64,000 nucleotides of DNA from positions 107,596,778 to 107,660,777 of the forward strand of contig OY992536.1 in assembly GCA_963921195.1 (NCBI GenBank). The letters are read 5' to 3'. The stretch is from Pegoplata infirma (lineage: Eukaryota > Arthropoda > Insecta > Diptera > Anthomyiidae). The position numbers and the translations under genes were made by a program. The notes below the pieces were generated by a model, which was not told the DNA's origin, searched no databases, and was given only the letters and a program-made list of their open reading frames with translations. This document shows positions 33,376 through 44,826 of the stretch, in pieces. Each line of letters opens with the position of its first letter. Within the stretch, counting starts at the first letter, position 1.

Positions 33376-36140
33376 AATATTCGACCTTTTTTGAATTTGA
33401 GTTGATCTATTTTGAATTTGATTAATATTTTTCGAAATTCAAAGTTTTTAAATTTGTATTGATTTTAATTAATTGATTTACGAAATAAAATTTACGTTTT
33501 TCGAATTTGAGATGATTTTTATCGTAATTAATTTGATATTCTACGAAATTATGTTTTACGAGTTTGAATTGAACTTTTTCGAAATTCAAATGTTTTTTTA
33601 GGAGTTTCTATTTACCTTTTCGAATTTGAATTCGTAAATTTATGTTTTTGGAATTTGAATTAATTTTTTTCGAATTTGAATTGATCTTTTACGAAATTAA
33701 AAAAAAATATTTTTCGAAATTTAATTATTAACTATTTTTTGAATCTTTTATTAATTATTTTTTTCGAATTCTATTGATCTCTTACAAGTTTCAATTAATC
33801 TTTTTAATTAAATGTTTTTCAATTCGTTTGATCTCTAACGAATTTCAATTTATATCTTTTGAATTCGATTTGATCTTTTTTTTGGAATTTGAATTGATCT
33901 CTTAGTAAGCTTATATTTTTCAAAATTTATTTGACATTTTTTTCGAAATTCAAATGATCTCTTACTTTTAAAAGAAATTGTACTAATTTCGGAAATTTTA
34001 ATTGGACTGCTAAATTTTAAATTAATTTTTCAAAACTTTTTCAAATTTGAATTGATTTTTTTATGTTGTTCACAAAATTCATATTAATTTGAATTTGAAC
34101 TGATCTTTTCGAAATTTAATTGATTTTTTCAAAGTTTCAATCGATATTCTTCAAAATTCAATTTCTCTTTTTTGAATTTCAACTAATCTTTATCGAATTT
34201 TAATTCTTTCAATTTTTTAAATATCAATTGATCTTTTTCAAATTTTAATGAAATTTTTAAATTTAAAATGTTATTTTTCAATTACAATCTTTAATTTTCG
34301 AATTCATATTGATTTTTTTCAAAAATGCTTTGCAATAAACTTGTTATTAGAAATTAAAAAAAAATGTTTAAAAAATTCTGAAATACAATTAAAAATGGTG
34401 TTAAGTGGATCCAACATTAAAAGATTTTGATATTCTTTGAACGTTACCGAGTCAAAAATTCGTCGTTTTCAATATATTGTAAAGTTTAAATCGCAAGATT
34501 TTGAAATCGCATGAATGATTTTCGAATTAATGCAACATAATTATTAAATTTTTTTTTTTTAAATTATCAAAGAGAAACTAAAAAGTTTAATTGGAACAAA
34601 CTTGAATGAAATAATTTAAAAAATCTTTTAATATTAAAGCCAAAATTAAAAAAAATTTTTGTTTTTTGTCGAAAATGTAAATTTATCAGCAATCATCCTA
34701 TTTATTTATATTTTCAAGAATTTCAGTTTTTTAAAGTTCGATCCACTCTTATTATAAATTATATTCAATGTTATTGTAGAACAATTTTTTTATATGAACA
34801 ATAGGGGGCAAATTTTCTTTTTTTTTTAATTTTAAATCGTCGGGGTCGGAAAAGTTTGGAACTATATGGAAATATCTTTGGGTTCAGAAAGTTCCGAACA
34901 AAATATGTAAAAAAAATTTTTTTGCTTTGTTCGGAACTTTCGGATTTTCAAGTCAAAAAAGGACCTACAGGCCCAATATTTTTTGTGTATTAATATTGAA
35001 CCCAAAAGGCAATTTTTCTGACCCAGACGATTTTGAAATTTGAAAAAAAAGAAAAATTTTCTCCATCCTAATGTACAAGTATTGAAGAATAATTTTAATT
35101 CTGCTTAGTTTAAATTTTAAAATTGCATAATATATTTTAAGAAAATAGATAGAATATAGATTCAAATGGAAGTTCCTAAAAGATCAATTGAAGTTCAAAA
35201 CGGGTCTTCGAAAAAATCCAATGAGAATTATAAAAAAATCAATTGTTATTTATAAAAGATCAATTGAAATTTGAAGCAAATTTATGGAAATTCTGTAAAG
35301 AACAATTTAAATTCAAAGATTTCATTTGAAATTCGCAAAGATCCATTTTAAATCGAAGATTTTAATTGTTCAACTTTAATTGAACCATAACGAATTTTAA
35401 TTAATCTTTTACGAATTTTCAATTAATCTTTTACGAATTTCAATTGATCTTGTTCGAGTAACAATTAAAGTTCAAAAGAGATCAGTTGAAGTTCAAAGAA
35501 GATTAATTTAAATTCGAAAAAATCAAATGAGAATTGTAAAAAAAAAAATCAATTGTTATCCATAAAAAGATCAATTGCAACTTGAAACAGATTACTGGAA
35601 ATTCTTAAAAGATCAATTTTAATTCAAAGATTTTATTTGAAATTCATAAAGCTCCATTTTAAATCGAAGATTTTAATTGAAATTCGTAAAATATCAACTG
35701 AAATTTAATTCGAATTACTAATGACGCTTTACGAATTTCCATTAATCATTTACGAATTTCAATTGATATTATAAGAGTTACAATTGGAATCTTCGAATTT
35801 GAGTTGATTTTTTTGAATTACAATTGATCTTTTACAAATTTCACATTCATCATTTTTGAATTTGAATTTATCTTTTACGAACATTTGTTAATTTTGAAAT
35901 TTCAATTGAAATCTTCAAATTTCAATTGTTATCACTTCTAAACATCGATAATGCGATCAATTAAACTTATTCAAGTTACAATTGGAATCTTCGAATTTAA
36001 ATTAATCTTTTTGAATTACAATTAATCTTTTACAAATTTCAAATTGATCTTTTACGAATTACAGTTGTAAATTTTTAAATTTTAATTGAAATCTTTAAAT
36101 TTCAATTGTTATCACTACTAAACATCGAAAATTCGACTGG
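33376..36140. repeat. AT-rich degenerate minisatellite (AATTTCAATTGATCTTTTACG type)
   Basis: The interval is filled with variants of GAATTTCAATTGATCTTTT and complements, in irregular 20-25-bp steps. The clearest blocks are 33376-34330 and 35160-36120. Similar patches occur at 32040-32950, 50050-50230, 51160-51680 and 54835-55170. No gene is visible. A short segment at 34850-35060 resembles sequences at 21745-21880 and 58780-58860. Confidence 0.7.
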
Positions 36141-36988
36141 GAAACGACCTTATACACTTGATTATAATTTTTCTGCTGGTCAAAAATCCGGTCTCCAAAC
36201 TTTTCCATCACTTTAGGTTGTTAAGAAAACTGAGGTCAATGTTAAAAAAAAATCGTCGTTTTGGGCAATTTTGGCAACTTATAGCGGATGAAGCCGATGT
36301 GTTGGCGACTTAAAAATAAATCGAGGGTAAAGATTAAACGTTACTCTTTAAGATGCAGAAACTCATTTGGTCAGCCGTCTTAACCCTAAAGGAACCAAAC
36401 CCCCGTTTTTGGGGAAAAATATCTTAGTAAGACAATTGTTGCTCCAACGCTTAAAGCGACTGATTATGCATCTCGAAGAGCAATGTTTAAACTTTACCCT
36501 GGACTAAGTTTTAAGTCGTCATCACATTTGGTTAATCCGGGAACCCCAAAGTTTTTTTTTTAACTTTGACCTCAATTTTCTTAAAAACCTGATGTGATGA
36601 ATCAAATGTTTAAGCCGGCATCCCAGTCGCATCAAGTTTTTTTTTTTTTTTAAATGTTTAGTAGTGTATTTTTCAAACTTGATTTGTCATTATCGAGTTC
36701 AAATTTATCTTTTCCGAATTTCAATTGATTTTTTACGAATTTAAATTCGTCTTTAATTGTATTTTTTATACCCTCCAACCACAGTATGGGGGTATACTCA
36801 CTTTGTCATTCCGTTTATAAAGCATCCAAATATCGGTCGGGGATCCCATAAAGTATATATATTATTGATCCATGATCGATTCTAAGACATTCTATGAATG
36901 CCCATCTGTCTGCCCGTCTGTCTGTAAATAACACGATGCAGTCCAAATTAAAACAGCTAGACTTATAAAGTTTGGCACAAATATGTCT

Positions 36989-38700
36989 GATTAGACTGGC
37001 ATTTTTCTGTATGGCAAATTTTTTTTCAAAGTCCGGGCATTTTTTATTCTACCAGGCCTAAACCTTATGTGGTACCAATTTGAGGCCAATCGGATTAAAT
37101 TAACCCGTGGCGCCCGGCGGTCAAAGTTTTAGATTTTTGAAAAATTTAAAAAAAAAAATAAAATTTAAAAAAAACATATCTTTCGGCACATCGTATTTGT
37201 TAATTTTGATGCGCTGAGCACGAATATCAAACAAATTTTAAAATCGGTCGAACAGTTTTCGAGATATCGCTATTTGAAATTTGCAAAAAATGGCGGTTTT
37301 TTCCTACGTTCAAGAATTTTTTTAAAAAAAGTCTAAAAATTTCATTCCGCCGATCTTTTTTTAGAGCTTGAGGCAATCTTTCATTTAAAACAAATTTGAG
37401 CCAAATTCGATCTTTTTATCACGTGGCGCCCTTCGATCAAAGTTTTGAACTTTTGGAAAATTTCCACCGAAATTTTGGATTTTTGAAAATGAAAAAATAA
37501 AATAAAAAATATCTTGCGATACATTATTTTTATTAATTTTAGCATGCTGAATACGAATATCAAAAAATTTATTAAATCGGTCGAGCAGTTTTCGAGATAT
37601 CGCCATTTAAAAATTGTCACAAAAAAATGCAAAATGGCGGTTTTTTTCCTACGCTTAAGAAATTTTTTTAAAAAATCTCAAATTTTCTTTTCCTTAACCC
37701 TTTTATACAGCTTGATACAATATTTTATTTAAGCCTTATTTGAGCCGAATCCGATCATTAAAACCCGTGGCGCCCCTCGACCAAAGTTTAGAGTTTTTGG
37801 TAAAAAGTTTCTAAAAAGCGAAAACTTTGATCGATGGGCACCACGGATTAAAATTATTGGATTTAGCTTAAATTAAGTTTAAATGAAAGATTGTATTAAG
37901 TTTTATGAAAAGGTCAACACAAAGAAATTTTGGGACTTTTTTAAAAAAAATTTTTCAACGTGGGAAAAAACGTCATTTTTTACAAATTTGAAATGGCGAT
38001 ATCTCGAAAACCGATCGAGCAAATTTAATTTTTTTTGATATTCGTGCTCAGCGCATCGAAATTAACAAATACGATGTGCCGAAAGATATACTTTTTATAA
38101 AATTTTATTTTTTTAAATTTTTCAAAAATCCAATACTTTGACCGCCGGGCGCCACGGGTTAATTTTATCCGATTGACCTCAAATTTTTACCACATAAGAG
38201 CCGAGTCACAATTGGCACCACATTCGGTAACCACAAAATGTTTTCATACATTTTGTATGAAAAGCAAAAAATCGCTTTGTGGTCGACCACACTGCCGCCA
38301 GAATAGATTCTATTCTATTTTTGTAGTGCTCTCTCACCACCCTCTCATTTTTCTCAAATTTGTATCAAGTAGCGTTGCCATATGTTCAACAAAATATGCT
38401 AATTTTTCCAATTGGAGTTAATATATTGTGTGTGTGTTGCACATAAGAAACGTTGTATACCTGCTTTTATAGGATGACAAAAGAAAAAAAATAGATGTGT
38501 GACTGATATGAGCGTCGTTTTCTTTATAAAATGTGTCCGGTCGTCTGTCGCTTAATTTTAATGTGTCGCTCTCTCTTTCGCAGTGGTTCGTCGTCGGTGG
38601 TGCCAATTGTGACTGGGCTCTAAGTTTTAGACATAGTACAATAAAAATTTGACGGGCAATTGGGAAAATCGAAAGTTGACAAAAAAAAATGCCAGACTAA
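36989..38700. mobile_element. Foldback element, ends TTAGWCTGGCATTTTT, with ~300-bp arms
   Basis: The left terminus GATTAGACTGGCATTTTT and the right terminus AAAATGCCAGACTAA are flanked by TGTCT on both sides. Inside, the block from TAACCCGTGGCGCC through TTTTCGAGATATCGC occurs directly twice (near 37046-37320 and 37420-37680) and once inverted (37970-38160). The arms could pair into a long hairpin. The 5-bp duplication does not fit a superfamily I can name with confidence. Confidence 0.65.
38198..38620. mobile_element. 423-bp MITE, ends GAGCCSAGTCACAATTGG, TAA duplication
   Basis: The left end GAGCCGAGTCACAATTGGCA is matched inverted at the right with one mismatch across about 25 bp. TAA flanks both sides (38195-38197, 38621-38623). 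PIF/Harbinger-like by duplication. It is inserted in the foldback element 36989-38700. Confidence 0.82.
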
Positions 38701-39139
38701 TGTCTCATGGTCATAGGCAAGTTAATTTCCTAAATGGGCAAAATCGAACCAGGGGGAAAAACGTTCCCCCTTGAAGAACTAAACTAACCTCTGAAAAATT
38801 ACAATTTTTTTACATGTTTTTTGTTAAACAAATGAAACATTTTTGTACAAGAAAAGTTCAAAGTCCTGCATTACAACCCAGTGGATTAAAAAACTTCGTT
38901 TTTTTTACCCGCCCCATTTTGTGGCCGTGGATTAAAAAACTTCGTTTTTTTTACCCGCCCCATTTTGTGGCCGTGGATTAAAAAAATAATGATAAAATTG
39001 TCTAATTTAAGGGAAAGGTGCACAAACGTCCCCCATCGACTCCCCACACCACCCAAAAAAACACCTGACAATTTTTTTTTACATTTTGGAGGGTATAAAA
39101 GATTTGGCACAGCCGAATTTAAAACTCACTTGTTCATAT

Positions 39140-41206
39140 CTCTCATCGTTTTTGGGATGATTTAAAAATATAAATTTGTTGACGTTTTACCGCGCTTTTT
39201 TTTAAAACGGCTCTGGCAAAGATATTGATTTTCGTTGAAATATAGTAGTGGGGCCCCCAGATTCATAATCAAGAATTACAATTACAGTGTTCACAAATTG
39301 AGGTTAAAACCGTTAAAGTTCTTAAATCATTACATAATTCTGAAATAATTTTGCACAATTTTAAAACTTAAATAAAAAAATTAAAATTACATAAGGCTCT
39401 TTATAAATTAATATAATAGAAATTTTCTGCAATAAAATTGAATAGAAATTGGAAAAAAATGTTGTTTATTTATTTTGTTTTGTAAACATGTCTTCTACAT
39501 CTTAAGCATTTCTTAGCCATGTTATAAAATATATATATTATTAAAGAAAAAAAAATAGAAATCCCTACCTAATCAAGTCATATAAATAAAAAATAAAACA
39601 AAAACTTTAAATGTAAATTGTTTTTTATTTTTATTGTTTGCTTTCAAATTTATTTTTATAATTTTCAAAATTTTGTACAAAATGCCATAAAGTTTTCTTA
39701 CTCACACTCTCTCTCTCTCTAAATATATCTCTCTCTTAAAAAAAAAAACACACAATTTCATCTTAAAACAAAATTAAAAAAATAAAAAACAATAAAATAC
39801 TTAAACAAAAACAATAATATTGTGTATTAATAATAAATAATTAATAAAAAAGAAAGTAATTTTAAAACACAACTTAACATTGAATTTATATTTAGAACAT
39901 CAAATAAATAAAAAAAAAATATGAAAAACAAAAAAAAAATAATAATAATAATATTAAATGTACTTTAATTAACATTAACTAAAACAACAACTTAACACAA
40001 CCAATATACATATTTGTAATTATAAAACAATTGTATTAAAAAACAAAATATATAAGAGAGAGTTTTTTTTTTAAATAATACTTACAAAAATTAAAAAAAA
40101 AAAAAAAAACTAAATTTATTTTATTTTTTTTTATTAATTTAATTATATGTTATATGTGTATGTATGTTTTTAAGGTACTAACTCAATCCTGTTCGAGTAT
40201 ATTTTGTTTCTATGATTATTTTTTTTTTTTTCTTTTTTAAATATAATGTCATAATTTTTAATTAATTTGTTTTAAGTTCATATACATATTTTTTTTTATT
40301 TTTTACCATATTTTTACACAGAAAAAAAACCGTTTTTAATGTTATATATCATATAAATACAAATAAATAAAACATTTAAAAGAAAACAAAAAAAAAAATT
40401 AAAATTACTGTTTATGCCGTAATATTATTGATCAATTAATAAAAGAAAAAGAAATTAAAAAAATAAATACTAATAAATAAAATTTAAATTTAATAAAAAA
40501 TTATAATAATATTAATTATATTATTACTATAAATAAAGAAAATGAAATAACAATGATTATGATAATAAATATATATATATAAATATATTAAATCATAATA
40601 ATTATAAAACTATAAGTTATTTATAATTAAATAAAAAAAAATTTCAAAAAAAAATGTTAAACTTTTATTTTTCACTAGCTGAAGATAGATATGAATATAT
40701 AAATAGCTTCTTTACAGCCACCTATCGGGTCCATTCATATTAAAAAGTTTTGGGTTATATTTAAAACCTAGCAGAGCACATTTTAAACTACTTTGGAATT
40801 AAACTCAAAGTTAAATCCGAAATGGGTTATATGCTAAACCACGTAGGGATTAAAAACTTGATTATCTTTATGTCATTTCTTTTAGTTTTATTTTGATGCC
40901 AAAAAATAATTAAATTTCTCTCTTGAAAAACTTATAAAAAATAAACGTCAAACGTCATCAAAAAATTGTATTTCATCAAGTTTAAGATAAACACTTAACG
41001 AGGAATTGAAACCAGCTGTCATATTGGGTGAACAAAAAATACTTATTCATTCAATGAAAGCGAGAAAAGAGGTTAGCAATGTACACAAAAGTAAAATCTT
41101 TATATTATCAAAATTTGTGATCCAGAAAGTAAAGATTTTACTCCGACCGAAACACAGTGGGAAAAAACACCAATCTGGCAGGAAAAAAATCATATCTTCT
41201 AAACTA
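39140..41206. other. AT-rich low-complexity DNA without genes
   Basis: Mostly A/T runs, AATAAATAAA phrases and a short CT microsatellite (about 39703-39736). Parts resemble a long fly 3'UTR (39640-40450), so some of it could be distal pygo 3'UTR separated by insertions; this is speculative. I see no reading frame or element ends. Confidence 0.4.
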
Positions 41207-41736
41207 CACTCAGAAAATTATGTAAGTTACTACATGTAAGTTGTTTGTATATTTTACAGTAGTTAGTTGTTTTCAACTACAAAGTCAGTTATTTTTGTAT
41301 GAAAAATATCAAACAACTATTTCTGTTAGTTATTTTAAGTCGTTTTTTTTAATAACTAACAAAAAAGTACTGCAATGTAGTAACAGTTATTTAAAGTAGT
41401 TAATTTTATTTTTTTATTTCTCAAAAATTTTCAAAGTTTTTTCCAAAAAAAAAATTTTCATTTTTTACTTTTTTTAAAAAAAAAAACTTGGAAAAAATTT
41501 GGTCTTCAATTTTTTTTTTTTTGAAAAATTATATTGTTTATTTTTACTACATATTAGTTGTTTTGACTACAAATGTTAGTAATTTTTACTACATAAGTCA
41601 GTTGTTTTTTGTCAGTTAAAATAACTAACATTGTTAGTTGATTTAACTGAAAAAGTAGTTGACCCCAAAACAACTTACAAAGTAGTTATTTTAACTGACA
41701 TTTTCAGTTGATTTTACTAACATAATTTTTTAAGTG
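41207..41736. mobile_element. CACTY-family TIR element, copy 2 (TA duplication)
   Basis: The left end CACTCAGAAAATTATGTAAG and the right end AATTTTTTAAGTG are flanked by TA. It is inverted relative to copy 1 and has the same GTTAGTT-type interior. Confidence 0.85.
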
Positions 41737-41949
41737 TATTGGTCTGATCCGATAACAATACTTGGAGATTTTATAGCTAAGGATATGAGCTTTTTGTATA
41801 ATGAATAATAAGAAACTGTTTTTCAATACAGGGTGCCCCAAAAGGTGTTATATACGACTACCTCAGGAGTAATTTTTTTTTTTGTACCTGTTAGCTGTGG
41901 AAAATTATGTATAAAATAAGAATTTTATACTTTTTGAAAAGTAAATGGG

Positions 41950-42489
41950 GTTATCAAATATTGTAAGTGAAATCTGATAACATTTGGACATATACCCTAC
42001 ATCCAGCATATAACTAAAATAGGAGTCTTAGCACCTGATTGCATAAGCATATACGAATTTTTAGTTAACCTTTTGTCAATGTATAGTGCCATTGCCTCTT
42101 CTGGTGTGTATTATGTCGGTGCTTCAGAGGGGTAAAATCCGACTTTTTTCATCTTTATAGCCCTTTTTGGTGTTTTTTTTAATTTCATATAATAATTGGG
42201 CTGCATCTCTCTTTCTAGATTTGTACACACTTACTTTCGTAGCGACCAATAATTATTCCTTGATGTTATTTTGTACAAGATCCGAAACACGACTCCTCTT
42301 GGATTTTTTTGTCGTTTCCAAAAAAGTCTTCAAAGGACGCCCTCGAGGTTGTGAAGGTCCTGGTTCTTTGTCTTCTACTAGAAAATCTATATTTTCATTC
42401 AACCATATATTGTAATGATTTTCAAAACTATATAAATTGCGAGAAATACTGGCCCATCTACATTTGAATTTACTATATAAATCTCGCAC
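41950..42489 (-). pseudogene. Decayed copy of an arthropod repeat-associated protein of unknown function
   Basis: The minus-strand frame 42489-42253 gives 'RDLYSKFKCRWASISRNLYS', then 'WLNENIDFL' and 'PRGRPLKTFLETTKKSKRSR'. Downstream, in another frame (about 42107-42000), comes 'PEEAMALYIDKRLTKNSYML' followed by 'MQSGAK'. Both blocks resemble a multi-copy protein I have seen in arthropod and cnidarian genomes but cannot name. The N-terminus is missing and at least one frameshift separates the blocks. Probably a gene carried by a transposon. Confidence 0.5.
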
Positions 42490-42723
42490 ACTAACAGTTA
42501 GTTTTTAATAGCTATCATTATCGTTGCAGATGTTATTTCCAAGTTTGGACAAGATATAATTGATAACTGTTGAGTTCCGATCAGAAGCACTGTCGCATTT
42601 ACGCCAAACTTCAAATATCTCTCTCCGTTGAAATGACGTCAAACAAATTTAAAAAAACCAAAGAGTTTATTAACCAATTCAAATGATAGTATTAAATTTA
42701 TTATTATTTACAACAATATTTTT

Positions 42724-43527
42724 TAGAGTCCGACCGAAACCAGTTTTCGAGGCCGAACCGAAACCGAACCGAATATTCGGCCGAAAAAGTAATATTCGGC
42801 CGAAACCGAACCGAAACCGAAACTTAAAAAAAATAACCGCCTGGCATGAATAAAATTATTAAAAAGTTGTTAAAGATAAATATAATGCTTTTAAAACATA
42901 GGAATTGTTGTATTTTTGAAAAAAAATATGTTTTTTAAAAAACTTACAAAAAAATTGTATTTTTCGTTTGTAGATTAGGGCCTCTGTTCTGTCTTTCACA
43001 ACTTTTCAATTCACATGAAAATTTCCGAATCACATGAAATCAAGTTTAGTGTTTTCTTGATCACGTTTTCATTCAAAGCTGAAATCGAATAATTAAAATT
43101 TAAAAAATTATAAGGAAAAAAGTGCATTCATTGTACTTTCACCAAATTTTATTTATGTGAAACAAAACGAAAAAGAAATTCGGATGTGAAATCTAGAACA
43201 CCAAAAAAATTCGGAAATTTTCATTTTCACATTTTTTATGTGAATTACTTTTTTTGGAACAGCGGCCTAGGAGAAAATAATTTTTGAACTGAAAAAGTTT
43301 TACAATTATTGCATAAACTTGTAACATTTTCTTCAATTGAACTGAAACAAGTGTAATGAAATACGAAATAAAAAAATTCAGCGACTTTTTTACATATTTT
43401 TTAAAATACCAAAAAGTTTCGGTTTCGGCTAATATTCGGCCAAAATTTTGCCGAATACCGAATAGAGGCCGAAACCCCATTATTCGGCCGAAACCGAGAC
43501 TGAAACCGAATATTCGGTCGGACTCTA
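42724..43527. mobile_element. hAT MITE, TIR TAGAGTCCGACCGAA, with an inner MITE
   Basis: The ends TAGAGTCCGACCGAA and TTCGGTCGGACTCTA are flanked by the perfect 8-bp duplication ATATTTTT (42716-42723, 43528-43535). CCGAATATTCGGCC motifs cluster at both ends. It is a sister of 46532-47041, which lacks the inner insertion at 42979-43267. Confidence 0.92.
42979..43267. mobile_element. 289-bp MITE, ends GGCCKCTGTTC, TAG duplication, with an internal empty-site control
   Basis: The left end GGCCTCTGTTC and the right end GAACAGCGGCC are flanked by TAG (42976-42978, 43268-43270). The sister hAT at 46532 reads GATTAGGAGAAAA at the same place with a single TAG, which proves a 3-bp duplication. Family member of 32975-33122. 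Confidence 0.9.
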
Positions 43528-43535
43528 ATATTTTT

Positions 43536-44444
43536 ATTAAGAATTTTTTCACCAACTGAATGCGACTTAAATCGGTTATTTAAAAATCATAAAATCAAAA
43601 ATAATTTTAATTCAGCACGAACTTTTTCAAGATTTCGACGCTCTACTATGTTAAAAACAACTATGTTAAAAACAATCCTTCGCGATTCTCAACATATACG
43701 TGAGTCGCGTTCATCGCTGCCTAGGTTTAGAATTATAATTATTGAAAGACGAAAATTACAAAAATAATTTTAAAAAATCGCTACGCAGGCCTACGCAGCT
43801 AATTTTTTGAATAGTAATACTTCATTATATGTAGAATAATCTATAATTAAAGATTAAGCAGCATCTGACAGCGTTTTTTTTGTAGCTCCATAAGAATTTA
43901 AACAAGTTAAAAAAAAAATGTTGTTTATGTAATTCGTTACGGGGGAGCCTTCGCAAAACAGATAACGTATGGAAATGTATACATAATATACCTAATAGCA
44001 CCCTTTAAAAGAAATCAAACACTTGGTAGATAACGGCTTACCCCTTCCGATACACGGCGATGACAAGTTTACTATTATAAACAACTAACTGTGAGAGCCC
44101 AATAAATTGTCAACATTTGATAGTGTGTAATTCCCTAATGGGTTAACTAAACTTTAAGTTCTTAACGGATTAAAACGCAGTCACTATCCCAGTTTAAAAT
44201 TGCATTTTAACTTTGTTAAAATCTGTTAGTTATATTTTGAATTATTTCCCGCTAGATTGACAATTTTTCCCACTGTGCGAAATAGAAATATCAAGTAAGT
44301 ATTGACTACAAACGTTTATCAATCATTTTAATTGATTTTTGGTTAACTTTACTTTTAGGCCAGCTAAATCTTGAAGCAGAAGGCAAAGAGATAGAATTTT
44401 TAGATCACGACGGTGCCTACCCAAAGGAATAATTTCTTTATATA
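43536..44444. other. Unassigned AT-rich spacer
   Basis: No convincing frame, inverted termini or RNA gene. 'CTACGCAGGCCTACGCAGC' near 43782-43800 is a short direct repeat. Confidence 0.4.
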
Positions 44445-44826
44445 CCCAGGTAGAAAAATACAACCGTAAAAACGCGCTCTGTATGGTAGTACGAATGCTT
44501 TCAAATCATACGGAAAACCATCCTCAGAGCGCTTTCAGATAGTCCTAATGATAACACCGTTAAGCGGCTTTTATAAAGCGTTTTTAAAGACATTTATAAT
44601 GGTGATTTGAGAACGCTTTGTTAAAGCATTATGAAAGCGTTAAAAAGCAAAAAAATATAGCAATTTTAAATTTTTTGTAAATTTTGTCGTACTGGACGAT
44701 ATAAGTTGTATCTTGGGGTAGGCAAAAAATTGCTGCAAAATTTAGTTTTAAAAATGTTAAAGTTTGCAAGAAAATGTAATATTGCAACAAAATTTTAATA
44801 AAATATCTGATGACATAACTTTATAG

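Larger units (their letters stand above)
36762..39135 (+). mobile_element. DINE-1-like repeat interrupted by a foldback element
   Basis: It begins TTTTATACCCTCCAACCACA and ends with TTTGGCACAGCCGAATTTAA and CACTTGTT. The arrangement matches the copy at 17086 except for the 1.7-kb insertion 36989-38700. A direct duplication of 'GTGGCCGTGGATTAAAAAAC' lies near 38920-38980. Non-coding. Confidence 0.62.

Noticed and set aside
42253..42489. Possible intact MADF/BESS-type host gene
   Set aside because: The downstream block is in another frame and stops intervene; better read as a decayed repeat-encoded protein.
43193..43559. 120- and 67-residue frames near 43.3 kb
   Set aside because: Both are readings of the hAT MITE end repeats (CCGAATATTCGG); the same frames recur in the sister at 46.9 kb.
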